From positions 103,044 through 167,043 of the forward strand of contig JANOCD010000093.1 in NCBI GenBank assembly GCA_031411995.1: a DNA stretch of 64,000 nt, in the 5' to 3' direction. Of the stretch, positions 25,564-34,140 are shown piece by piece. The position numbers were made by a program, and so were the translations under genes. Numbering within the stretch: position 1 is the first letter of the stretch; the number at the start of each line of letters is the position of its first letter. The notes beneath the pieces were generated by a model. That model was not told the DNA's origin. It saw nothing but the letters and a program-made list of their open reading frames with translations, and did no database searches. Source of the DNA: Rudanella sp031411995 (lineage in GTDB: Bacteria > Bacteroidota > Bacteroidia > Cytophagales > Spirosomataceae).

Positions 25564-27054
25564 TTAACTAAACCCAATCTGGGCCTTCTCCTGAATGGCC
25601 CATTTATTACCTTGTAACACTAGCCGACCTGGTTTGGAAGTAGTAATCCGGCTGTTAGGGGCGGGCTGAGAGGTGTACTCACACGCATCGTTGAGATACG
25701 AATAAGGATCACTGAGAGCCAGCCGTTGGGCGTAAGGGTCATCTGCTACGCGGAACGTTGCCTGGCCGGGAGTTTGAACCTGAATCTGGTATACCATGGG
25801 TCGCTCACTGGTTGTTTCAGAAAGTGACTCAACACTAAACCCATCACCAAGATCCACCGTGCGGGCGTAGAAAATACGCGGGGCAGAGGGGGCTAGGGGC
25901 GGAGGGCTGGGGACGGGGGAGGCTGACGCTGATGGTTGGGGCGAATTTGGCGCACCGGGTGTTGCCGAACGGGGCCGGTTTTCGGCCGGAGCCGGGTTGG
26001 CGGGCTGTGCTTGAGCAGATGGCGGAGAGGGTGCCTGCTGAGATGAACGAGTTGTCGGAGCCGGATTTGGCGGAACCGAGCCACTAGTCTGGCCCGATTG
26101 ACCCTGCTGACGTTGCCCCGACCCTTGATTTGGAGCTGGTGGCGTTTCCTTTGCCTGATTTGTTCCCGCCGTGGCACCGCTGGCTGGAGTCACCGCCGTG
26201 GTGAGCACTGCCGAAGCCACGCCAACCGCTTTTTGCAATACCGACACCTGGTTTTCTAACTGCTCGACCCGGTTTTGCAACTTGCCGTTCGCGTCGATGG
26301 TGCGACGCAAATCGCCTTTCACGTGTATCAGTTCATCGTTCAATTGAGCCACTTTCATATCGCTGCCGGCCTCTGTTGGCTTGCTACCATTGTCGCCTTT
26401 TTTCCGGAAGAACAGTAACCAACTCAACAACGCTAAACTCAGTAACGACAAAAGCAGAGCCAGGCCACTTTTCGACACCCAGCCGCCATCTGCCGACTGC
26501 GCTTGACTCAACGGAACCACCGTTTCATCGGCATACGCTGTATCCGACTGAGCATCCTGCACGTCAGCCGTAACATCGGGCGCGTCGGTTTTTTGTTGCC
26601 CGGCATTCATGGCAATAGAGGCCGGGGCAATGCCTCCGGTCAGTTGATTCATCTGACTTTCGTAAGTAGAAAACGAGGGCAAACTACGCCGGTGCTGGCG
26701 TTCGCTGCCCGCCGTCACGCGGTTCATCAGTTGCGTCCGAAGTTCAGCCAAAGCCGTTGCAGGGGCTTTGGCCGTGGTGGCCGGAGCTGCTGCCCAACGC
26801 TCGGTTTCGTTCACCAACTCGTCGGCTTTAGTCAGTTTTTGCTCAACAATGAACGCCTTCAGGCTTTGATAACTTACGCAATCCGGGCAAGTTGTTTTGT
26901 CAGGATAGCCATACGTTTTAGCATCCGTCGCCAGAAACTCAACGGTAGCCTTCGCCATTTTGAATGCCCGGTCACGGAGATCGTTAGGACCCAGCGTCTC
27001 GGTTTGAGCGAGGGCCGCGAGGGGGAAAAGGAGGATTAGTAGGAAAGTCTTCAT
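25564..27054 (-). CDS. Exported TM/coiled-coil protein of the actin-tubulin-like cluster
   Basis: 496 aa. A signal peptide (MKTFLLILLFPLAALAQ) precedes a helical domain with a CxxC pair (TTCPDCVSY, about residue 58). A membrane helix lies near 195-215 (LALLLSLLSLALLSWLLFF), then a coiled coil (about 230-280, leucine-spaced), a long Pro/Gln/Ser/Ala-rich linker (290-390) and a compact C-terminal domain ending SKPGRLVLQGNKWAIQEK. No catalytic motif. It is separated from the upstream ATPase gene by a terminator-like hairpin, so it may be transcribed less than the genes before it. Function unknown. Confidence 0.8.
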   Translation of the reverse strand: MKTFLLILLFPLAALAQTETLGPNDLRDRAFKMAKATVEFLATDAKTYGYPDKTTCPDCVSYQSLKAFIVEQKLTKADELVNETERWAAAPATTAKAPATALAELRTQLMNRVTAGSERQHRRSLPSFSTYESQMNQLTGGIAPASIAMNAGQQKTDAPDVTADVQDAQSDTAYADETVVPLSQAQSADGGWVSKSGLALLLSLLSLALLSWLLFFRKKGDNGSKPTEAGSDMKVAQLNDELIHVKGDLRRTIDANGKLQNRVEQLENQVSVLQKAVGVASAVLTTAVTPASGATAGTNQAKETPPAPNQGSGQRQQGQSGQTSGSVPPNPAPTTRSSQQAPSPPSAQAQPANPAPAENRPRSATPGAPNSPQPSASASPVPSPPPLAPSAPRIFYARTVDLGDGFSVESLSETTSERPMVYQIQVQTPGQATFRVADDPYAQRLALSDPYSYLNDACEYTSQPAPNSRITTSKPGRLVLQGNKWAIQEKAQIGFS

Positions 27055-27070
27055 GGAGTTGATGGCTAAA

Positions 27071-27103
27071 AAACCTGCAAGGTCTCAAAGACCTTACAGG
27101 TTT
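27071..27103 (-). terminator. Terminator-like hairpin after the actin-like gene
   Basis: On the minus strand AAACCTG-T-AAGGTC pairs with GACCTT-G-CAGGTTT, with one internal mismatch, a 5-nt loop and a following T run (TTTTTTAG). It sits between the ATPase stop and the next start, so it could terminate or reduce read-through into the 496-aa gene. Confidence 0.6.
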
Positions 27104-27109
27104 ATCGTT

Positions 27110-30100
27110 TTACCCCTGCTGAATGTGCTTCGACAATTCGTACAGGGCATGTTTGAGTGGCAGGAAAAAGAACGTTTCCGACAGGCGGGCATCGGGGTCG
27201 CGCTCGATGGCTAAACGAGCCAGAAGGTAGCTATCCCACAATACGTTGTGCCGCGAAGCGGGATCGTTACCCACTAAAAAGTCGTAGTACTGTTCGGGGC
27301 GTTGAATATCAAAATCGGCCAGGAAAGCCGCAATGGTGCGATTTTTGAGCGTTTTCTCCAAAAACAGCCGGACGTTTTCAATCACCGACTCATGGAAATC
27401 CGTGCGGTTGCGGGCTTCCTCGGCACTGGTGATGTTATAGACAAAATCGGTTGGTGGCCCATCCGGGTTACGTACATCACCCCAATACGTCACAGGTTCA
27501 GGCTTCACTGTTTGGGCGGGGTTGGTGTCCTGTTGTTGCTGATACAGCACGGCTCCGTTGGCGGTCGTTTCCTTGGGCTTGTCGGTGAACACAATGCGGA
27601 AACCACCCGGCGCGGTTTGGTTGGAGTATGCCGCAAACAGAAGCTGGGTTAACTCCGTGATGTCAGTTACCGACCCAAGCAGGTTGAGGTACTGGGACCC
27701 CCGACCTGTAAAAGTCAAAAAGCGAGGCAGTTGCAAGTTGTTAGCCTCCACCAATTGCGTGAGGTGATAAATAATCGACGCATAATGAATGTACAGCACC
27801 ATCCGCAACGCGGGCCGGAAATCCTTCATCGACTGCGTGAACCGGAAGTGCGCATCCTGCTTGAACATCAGGCTCACCACGTCTTCGGCAGTCATTTCGT
27901 CTTTTTGGAGGAACGATTCGAGCGTGCCATCCTCTGCCCGCCAGGGAACTGGGTTGCGTTGTCGGTAAAGCTGGTAATTGGTAATGAAGCCGTTGTCTTT
28001 CCGGTACGAAGGGTAGCCCTGCTCGTTTAGGCCACCACCCCAAATATCGTTGGCCGCAAACCGGAACGAGGTGTTCAGATACCGCCGTTGGCCCTGCACA
28101 AACAACATAATGTCGGAGGTGCCGCCCCCGATGTCGATGTTGACCGCGTCGGATGTAGGCAGAACACCTTTTTTCATCAAATAGAAATACGGTGCCACCG
28201 ACTCTGAAATCGGCTCATAAATAAACTGCCCGCTCGACCCGAACGCTCGGTCGAAGGCTTTTTGCCACTCTTCCACCAGACCGTTTCGAGTGCCACGTCG
28301 CATACTCGATGGAGCCAGCCAAACCACTTTGGTTTTCGCCACGTCGCCCTCATTCAGAGCCACTTTGTGCCGAATCATGAGCAGCAAAGTCTCGAAAAAG
28401 GCTCGAACGCGGGGCCGGTTGAGGGCATCTTTGGGCTGGTTTTCAAACAACCATTTCAGGTTCGTGATGTAGCGGTTCACGTCGGCATTGGCCACCTGCT
28501 CCAGGTCGATATTGAATCCCAAATTCAGTTTGCTGAACAGATAATCGCCCCCATCCTGAATACCTTTTTTCTCATAGACCGTTGTCCGTAAGGGAAATGC
28601 AAACGGCGATCCGGCCCGACTGTCGCTGCTGATCACGGGCGGAATAAACTCGCGCCGGATCAGCGGTTCCATCTCATCGAAGGAGCCAAACCCACTTTTG
28701 AGGGCATACCGCTGATGGGTTGTCTGGGCTTCGGGACCGTTGTATGGTTTGTTGAGCAACACCACCTGAAGTTCGGCATCGTTGGCTGTGGTGAGCGGTT
28801 GCGGCTCGGCATTGCCCGACACGCCATCGTTCTCCAAAAAGGCCACGTGGGTGTTTGAGGTGCCAAAATCAATGGCAAATGTAAACGCCCGGTAACTCTG
28901 CTCAATCACCTTGAACATCGGCAGCAAAAGACCCCGGTAGGTGTCGCCCCCGTAGTTCAAATGCACCTCCATCATGTCGAAGGCTTGTGGTACTTTATAA
29001 AAATACGAAGCCGGAGTGAGGGGTGTTTTTGGGCTGCGAGGTTCGGGCGCGGGAACCGGCACCGGGGCCTTTTTAATGAGGTTCGGAAACTGGTAAAACT
29101 GCACGCCCGATGTCCGAAAACCATATTCGACCCCACTCCCGTCGGCCAGCATCACTGTGTATTGGTTCAGGTGTTGCAGGTCGGGGCGGTTTAGGCGATA
29201 GAACGGAAAAAACGCGAGGTCGGCCCGGAACTCGACCACCGTACTTGAATCGCGGAGATCGTATGCCTTGCGGAACGTAACGCGCCGGTTGCCTTTCACT
29301 GGCACCTCCAATGTGGCAATTACCATGTTCGAGTCGATCTGAATGGTCAGGAACCGTTCGAGGTCTTCGGGCCGGAAAAAGTTGAAATATTCTTTGCGAA
29401 TCGGCAGCAGAAAATGACAATCGGCGTTGTCACGCATCCCGGTCTGGAATCGCTCGTTGTTTATTTTGTACGGCATCTTCACCAGAAAATCTTCCAGGAA
29501 GTCGTCTGTCGACACAAACGGATAGCGCACATTATCAACGCCAGGCAGGTATCGGTCGGCCAGCAAACCATCGCGGCTTAGGTCGTTCAGGTGAACGGGC
29601 AGCACTTCGGTGCGGGGGTTCCAGTCGGTGTTTTTGACGTATTTCCCAGCCACCTCCATCCGCGAAGCCAACGCCAGTGGTCGCCGGACTTTGGTGGGTG
29701 CGCCGTTTTGGTAAGTCTCCTGCGCATAGTAATCGACGGTGGGTTGCATCACAAAATCGCTTTCGCGCTCGATGTCTTCCAGCACGTCAGCCTCCCGAAC
29801 GCCATAGAGCAACAGCCCCGGTACCACCTGCAAGGTCGCGTTGGTATCGCCCCCCACCGTGATGGCATCGAAACTACCAAGAGTTTTGTCGGCTTCCGTC
29901 CGCAGGGGGGAAGTGTTATCCTCAAAAATTTTGTACAGAAACTCCCGGAAACCGCCCGTAAGTAACTGATTCTGTTCGCGATAGATGCGCGACAGGTAAG
30001 TCACAAAGGCCACATCGCGGTCAGCCAGCGGCACATATTCGTTGCGAAATAGTGTGCGGCCATTGGTGCTTTTGGGCGGCTCAATAAACCGATTCTGGCG

Positions 30101-30655
30101 TTCCTGCTCCCAGTTGGGAGAGGTAAACACCAGCGTCATGGGCGAGGTGCCACCCAGCAGGGCACCCTTGTAATAGATCATCGTGATCTGCTGCAACTGA
30201 CCCAAATCGCCCTGCAAATCGAGTTCGAGGGCTTTGGCCAGAATCGCGTGGGCGTGTCGCTGTCCCGAACCGGAGGGGGGATTTTTTGACCGGAGTGCTT
30301 CGAGCCGTTCGCCCTTGTTCCACACCTTGAAGGTGATGTCGTTGTTACGCGGCCCCCCCTGAAACAGCAGTTCGAGCAAATCTAAACACTGCGACACCAG
30401 CACATGATAGAGCGAAGTTTCACGCGGCATGAGGTCATTTTTCACCATCCGAAACGCCGTATCGAACAGATACAGCCGCGCAAACGGCGACGGAATCGAC
30501 GTGCCGGCCTTGGAAGCCGTGCCGCTGCCGCCCGTGAGCGTATCGGGAATGTGTTCAATTCGATTTCCCGTCAGTCCACCCCGGCTCTGTGTCCAGTCCT
30601 GGTGGTCCTGCTGCCCAACGTTGGGGTCTTTATCAATGCGAAGGATATGAGGCAT
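27110..30655 (-). CDS. Actin/Hsp70-fold ATPase with long N-terminal region
   Basis: 1181 aa. The first ~580 residues are beta-rich with no recognised domain. From about 590 an actin/Hsp70-type ATPase begins: phosphate-1 motif FAIDFGTSNTHVAF, phosphate-2 motif NIDIGGGTSDIMLF (about 835) and adenosine-like motif FTGRGSQYLNLLG (about 988). There is no signal peptide or TM segment. The layout recalls the SrfB group of virulence-associated Hsp70-like proteins, but that link is from memory and unproven. It starts 6 bp after the tubulin-like gene, so the two are probably made together. A partner or filament role is plausible. Confidence 0.8.
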   Translation of the reverse strand: MPHILRIDKDPNVGQQDHQDWTQSRGGLTGNRIEHIPDTLTGGSGTASKAGTSIPSPFARLYLFDTAFRMVKNDLMPRETSLYHVLVSQCLDLLELLFQGGPRNNDITFKVWNKGERLEALRSKNPPSGSGQRHAHAILAKALELDLQGDLGQLQQITMIYYKGALLGGTSPMTLVFTSPNWEQERQNRFIEPPKSTNGRTLFRNEYVPLADRDVAFVTYLSRIYREQNQLLTGGFREFLYKIFEDNTSPLRTEADKTLGSFDAITVGGDTNATLQVVPGLLLYGVREADVLEDIERESDFVMQPTVDYYAQETYQNGAPTKVRRPLALASRMEVAGKYVKNTDWNPRTEVLPVHLNDLSRDGLLADRYLPGVDNVRYPFVSTDDFLEDFLVKMPYKINNERFQTGMRDNADCHFLLPIRKEYFNFFRPEDLERFLTIQIDSNMVIATLEVPVKGNRRVTFRKAYDLRDSSTVVEFRADLAFFPFYRLNRPDLQHLNQYTVMLADGSGVEYGFRTSGVQFYQFPNLIKKAPVPVPAPEPRSPKTPLTPASYFYKVPQAFDMMEVHLNYGGDTYRGLLLPMFKVIEQSYRAFTFAIDFGTSNTHVAFLENDGVSGNAEPQPLTTANDAELQVVLLNKPYNGPEAQTTHQRYALKSGFGSFDEMEPLIRREFIPPVISSDSRAGSPFAFPLRTTVYEKKGIQDGGDYLFSKLNLGFNIDLEQVANADVNRYITNLKWLFENQPKDALNRPRVRAFFETLLLMIRHKVALNEGDVAKTKVVWLAPSSMRRGTRNGLVEEWQKAFDRAFGSSGQFIYEPISESVAPYFYLMKKGVLPTSDAVNIDIGGGTSDIMLFVQGQRRYLNTSFRFAANDIWGGGLNEQGYPSYRKDNGFITNYQLYRQRNPVPWRAEDGTLESFLQKDEMTAEDVVSLMFKQDAHFRFTQSMKDFRPALRMVLYIHYASIIYHLTQLVEANNLQLPRFLTFTGRGSQYLNLLGSVTDITELTQLLFAAYSNQTAPGGFRIVFTDKPKETTANGAVLYQQQQDTNPAQTVKPEPVTYWGDVRNPDGPPTDFVYNITSAEEARNRTDFHESVIENVRLFLEKTLKNRTIAAFLADFDIQRPEQYYDFLVGNDPASRHNVLWDSYLLARLAIERDPDARLSETFFFLPLKHALYELSKHIQQG

Positions 30656-30661
30656 AAGGGA

Positions 30662-32137
30662 TTAATCCGCTAACTGTCTGTTTACTGTTTCTAATTTTTC
30701 GCGGGCTTTTTCAGCCACGTCGATGAGCATTTGCATGAAGCGGGCTTCATTTTGGGGGAACGTTTTTTGCAGTTTGTTCTCCGTTTCGCCCGCTTGGTCG
30801 CGCAGGAATCCTTCGCTAATGCCTTTCTTGAAAAAGCCCGTTTCGATCTGTTTAGAGCGAACCATCGAGTTGAAATCCGCCGATAGGTCGAAGGGGGCAA
30901 AAGCGCGGTCGTTGAGGGCCATTTCGTTGAGCCAGCCTCGGAAATGCACCGCCATGAAGTTTTGCAAGGCCGTATAGAACGAGTTCGTTGCGATATCCTG
31001 CTTCAGGTTCAGGTTACGGGCGAAGGCTTCATTGAGGTTGCCGGGCAAAAAGTCGGTATAAAACTTGGTGGCGTAGGCAAACCGAATGAGCGGTTCTAAT
31101 ATGTCGTTGTAGGTACGGTCGTAGAAGTGGGGCAGGTCGAGGGTGCGGTCGTTGCGTTTCACTCCGAACTCGTAATGTTGCTTGCCGTTGCCAAAATCAT
31201 CCGCCGACCGGCGGGCAAAATCAAGCACCGACGCAGCCGCCAGCATCTCCACCACGTGGGCGTTATTCACCTGTTGCGCCCCGCCTTCCACGTTCGGATA
31301 AAGTTTGCCACCAGCCTGATCGCCAATGTAATAGAGCGCGTCGAGGTTAACCTGTGTCTGGTAATAACTGAGGGCAGCTTTGGTTTTCGACAAAAACCGG
31401 TTCTGGTCAATCGAACTGTTCGAGTTATCTTCGAGGGCGAAATACGGCATCACCGTCACGGCCCCTTTGCGGGCGTTGCGGATCGGCAGTTTCTGGGTCG
31501 GTTGCTGCAACAGCTTCACCAACTGCGGAAACCCCGATGAACCCGTTCCCCCAAAAATGGACGAAACAATGAAAATCCGGTCGGTGGCATCGTTAAACGC
31601 CCCCACAAAATACTTGTAAACCGCCGAATCTTCGAGCGCGTTGAACACCACACTCCCGATGTTGGGGTTGCCCTTAAACCCAACTGATAGGTTCAATTTG
31701 AGTTCGGCAGTGGTGGGTTTGGCCGAGTTATCGTAGAGCAGTTTAAGCAGCTCGCGGTCGGTATCGTCCATGCTGCTGACCTGCAAAAACTCCTCGAAGG
31801 TGCCTTCGTGGTCAGTCAGTTTGGGCATCACCGAATCGCCGAGTTTCTCCTGAGAATTCTCAGCCTGCAAGGTGCCGAGGGGTTGCAGGGGCGTGGCAAA
31901 AAAGGTTTTCACCCCCTGTGCGCCGGTTGGCCCTTCATAGGCTCCCTTGCGGATAATCCGGTACTGATCGACCACGCGCAACGAGCGTTCGGTGTCGCCG
32001 TTCTGCATGTCCATATCGAGCAGAATCGGTACAATGGTCAGGTCGGCGGGGGTTTTGGCCCCGGCTGCCAACATCATCGTTAATGAGCGTAACACGCGGG
32101 CACCGGTGCCACCGATGCCGAAAAGGAATAGTTTCAT
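30662..32137 (-). CDS. Tubulin/FtsZ-like GTPase-fold protein
   Basis: 491 aa. The N-terminal nucleotide-binding start is MKLFLFGIGGTGARVLRSL. The glycine-rich tubulin signature appears as SSIFGGTGSSGFPQL (about residue 195), close to GGGTGSG of FtsZ and tubulins. This matches the poorly studied Tubulin_2-like group rather than FtsZ itself; the C-terminal half is mostly helical. It is the gene directly upstream of the actin-like ATPase (6 bp) and 191 bp after the small membrane protein gene. Whether it hydrolyses GTP or polymerises cannot be told from sequence. Confidence 0.8.
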   Translation of the reverse strand: MKLFLFGIGGTGARVLRSLTMMLAAGAKTPADLTIVPILLDMDMQNGDTERSLRVVDQYRIIRKGAYEGPTGAQGVKTFFATPLQPLGTLQAENSQEKLGDSVMPKLTDHEGTFEEFLQVSSMDDTDRELLKLLYDNSAKPTTAELKLNLSVGFKGNPNIGSVVFNALEDSAVYKYFVGAFNDATDRIFIVSSIFGGTGSSGFPQLVKLLQQPTQKLPIRNARKGAVTVMPYFALEDNSNSSIDQNRFLSKTKAALSYYQTQVNLDALYYIGDQAGGKLYPNVEGGAQQVNNAHVVEMLAAASVLDFARRSADDFGNGKQHYEFGVKRNDRTLDLPHFYDRTYNDILEPLIRFAYATKFYTDFLPGNLNEAFARNLNLKQDIATNSFYTALQNFMAVHFRGWLNEMALNDRAFAPFDLSADFNSMVRSKQIETGFFKKGISEGFLRDQAGETENKLQKTFPQNEARFMQMLIDVAEKAREKLETVNRQLAD

Positions 32138-32156
32138 AGGCTACCTCACCCCCCTT

Positions 32157-32300
32157 CCCCCTCTCCTTTTGAAGGAGAGGGGTGATTTAGGAGGAAAATT
32201 GTTTTTGTTCAATAAAATTGATTCAGACACAACTACGATTTGGGACCAAATCTCAAATCCCCCATGAAACTCACCCCCTCTCCTTCGCAAGGAGAGGGGG
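32157..32300. repeat. Pair of CCCCTCTCCTT palindromes between cluster genes
   Basis: Two palindromes lie in the 191-bp gap: CCCCTCTCCTT/AAGGAGAGGGG (32157-32182) and CCCCCTCTCCTT/AAGGAGAGGGGG (32274-32300). Each can form an 11-12-bp stem with a 3-4-nt loop. They look like REP-type dispersed intergenic elements of this genome; similar palindromes are common in Bacteroidota intergenic DNA. Confidence 0.75.
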
Positions 32301-32328
32301 CCGGGGGCGGTCGGCCGCTGCCGGGAGG

Positions 32329-32703
32329 TTAAATCGGTGTTCGTCTCGCGTAAATCGAGAATCGCTTTAAGAGGAACGAAAAGGCGGTGAAATACAGTAC
32401 GGCATAAAACGCATTTACGCCCCCGAAGCCCTGCATGTAGGAGTCCGTTTCGTCGGCCCCGGTTCCATCTAAGGAGTACCACAAGGCATAGCCGAAACCG
32501 AACACAGCCGCAATGAGCAGGGTAATTACCCACGGCCCGACTTTATAGAAAACGGCTTTCCAACGACCTAAGCCGAGGTAAAAAAAAGCCGCCAGCAAGA
32601 ACGCAATCAGGAGCGTGATTAGGCCTACGGGGTTGAAAATAGACTCCGCATAAATCGGGTCGTCGTTCTGGCCCAGCCAGAGTTCGTATAGGGAAGTAAA
32701 CAT
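32329..32703 (-). CDS. Small multi-pass membrane protein
   Basis: 124 aa with about three membrane helices (LITLLIAFLLAAFFYL, VITLLIAAVFGFGYALW, AFYAVLYFTAFSFLL). Short soluble ends; it finishes FSIYARRTPI. No family was recognised. It starts 9 bp after the vWA-like lipoprotein gene on the same strand, so it belongs to the actin/tubulin-like cluster and may anchor it to the inner membrane (inference). Confidence 0.75.
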   Translation of the reverse strand: MFTSLYELWLGQNDDPIYAESIFNPVGLITLLIAFLLAAFFYLGLGRWKAVFYKVGPWVITLLIAAVFGFGYALWYSLDGTGADETDSYMQGFGGVNAFYAVLYFTAFSFLLKRFSIYARRTPI

Positions 32704-32712
32704 TAAGGATTC

Positions 32713-34002
32713 TTATTTTTCTAACTTGAACGTAAAATTTACAAAGTCGTTGGTATTCGTTTGGTAGGCTTCGCGGACTCCGTTCATGAGGTGAACAAGG
32801 GCGAAGGTCTTGCGTCGGCGACCCGCTTCCGTCCGGTCGTCCATTGTTGACCACTCGGTTTCGTACCAGGTATCGAAGCGAACGGGCAAACGCAGATTCA
32901 CCGAGGCATCATCGTCGATCAGGTTTTCCACTTTAAACGTCAGCACGTGCGAGTTGTGCGACAGCAGTTGTTGCTCGCGATCGCTCATTCGCTTGGTCGT
33001 GTTCACATTTTCGCGCCGTTGCACGTTGGTCAGTTTCAGCGTTGCGTTCTCCGATTTCAACACCAGGTTGTCTTTTAAATAGCTTGCCGATTGTGCATAC
33101 GTAGGCAAACCACTCAAATCCAGTCCAATAGCAAACTCGGCAGGTACGGCTTTGCGGCCAAACTTAATTTCGGTCACGTTACCCCGCTCGGCCCGCCAAT
33201 CGCCTTTTTTGTTCAAGGCAAAAAACAGATCATACTTTTTCAGGCCCTCAGCCGCGCCAAAACTCAGTTGTTGGGCGGGTTTCTCGCTCAATTTATCCTG
33301 CAACTGCCGGTTAAAATCAGCTACGAGAGTTTGCTTGCCAATCACCCACACATAAAAAGGCCGCTGCTCTTCGTAGAGCACGGTTTTCTTATTCTGATAA
33401 TCGTAATAAGTGCCGTTGAAGGGCGAGTTAAACGCATAAACCATTGCCCCAATTCCCTTACTGCTCAGGCTTGCAAACTGGTCGTTGATCTGATTTTTGA
33501 GGACACTCGAAGCGTTGTTCCGGTTGATTTCGGCATCTTTCTTGATGTCGGCATCAGGGAAGGAGAGAATGCAGTCGGACACGAAAACGGCCACATCGTT
33601 ACCGGTTGCTTTGGCACCCACCTGCCCGAAAATGGTGTGGAGTTTCGAGCTTTTGCCGTTGGCCAAGGGCGTGGTGGCCAAACTCTCCACGAATCCCCCA
33701 ACCCCACCGCTATAGGCCTGGGGTTGGTCGGTGATGGTATAAACCGTGACGGGGGCAATCTGATTGCTCTTGTTCACCACCTCCGAGACCACGTCTTTAA
33801 AGGTTGTGTTGCCTTTCAGATAGCCGCCCATACTGGCCGAGGTCTCCAGAAAAAAGTGAATATTGGCGATACTGGCAGGTTTTTCAACGGGCTTAGTGGC
33901 CTCTTTGGGCTTGCGTTTGTTGCCCCCGCAACCAGCAAGCAGGAGAATCATGCTTGCTAATACAATCAGTTTGTACACCCAAAAATCAGGAGTTTTATTC
34001 AT
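32713..34002 (-). CDS. Lipoprotein with von Willebrand A-like domain
   Basis: 429 aa. The lipoprotein signal IVLASMILLLAGC gives an N-terminal Cys anchor. A vWA-like fold begins IHFFLETSASMGGYLKG, where the MIDAS DxSxS is ExSxS, and continues with VAVFVSDCILSFPD as the likely acidic strand. A beta-rich C-terminal half follows (about 270-429). vWA domains bind partner proteins through a metal ion; the Asp-to-Glu change may weaken this. It is in the same run as the small membrane protein and the tubulin- and actin-like genes, giving an envelope-facing component. Confidence 0.8.
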   Translation of the reverse strand: MNKTPDFWVYKLIVLASMILLLAGCGGNKRKPKEATKPVEKPASIANIHFFLETSASMGGYLKGNTTFKDVVSEVVNKSNQIAPVTVYTITDQPQAYSGGVGGFVESLATTPLANGKSSKLHTIFGQVGAKATGNDVAVFVSDCILSFPDADIKKDAEINRNNASSVLKNQINDQFASLSSKGIGAMVYAFNSPFNGTYYDYQNKKTVLYEEQRPFYVWVIGKQTLVADFNRQLQDKLSEKPAQQLSFGAAEGLKKYDLFFALNKKGDWRAERGNVTEIKFGRKAVPAEFAIGLDLSGLPTYAQSASYLKDNLVLKSENATLKLTNVQRRENVNTTKRMSDREQQLLSHNSHVLTFKVENLIDDDASVNLRLPVRFDTWYETEWSTMDDRTEAGRRRKTFALVHLMNGVREAYQTNTNDFVNFTFKLEK

Positions 34003-34020
34003 TTGGCAATGGGTTGTAAA

Positions 34021-34106
34021 GCCTTCTCTGCCCCTAAATCCCCTGAAGGGGACTTACTTTAACATCAGACAAAGTCCCCTTCAGGGGATTTAGGGGCAGA
34101 GAAGGC
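34021..34106. repeat. Perfect 35-bp inverted repeat
   Basis: Arms 34021-34055 and 34072-34106 are exact reverse complements, with a 16-nt loop. Each arm also contains the smaller palindrome CCCCTGAAGGGG. It lies between the cold-shock-like membrane gene and the vWA-like lipoprotein gene. It is probably a REP/MITE-like dispersed element; there is no transposase nearby. It could also stop transcription on either strand. Confidence 0.85.
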
Positions 34107-34140
34107 CACATAAAAGACTCAATTTGGAGTAAAACAAAAC

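Noticed and set aside
32157..32300. CRISPR array
   Set aside because: Only two palindromic copies with no regular spacers and no cas genes.
33091..33960. 289-codon plus-strand frame opposite the vWA-like lipoprotein
   Set aside because: The minus-strand frame has a proper lipoprotein signal and gene context; this one has neither.
34021..34106. Insertion sequence ends
   Set aside because: The arms are only 16 bp apart and no transposase frame lies between or near them.
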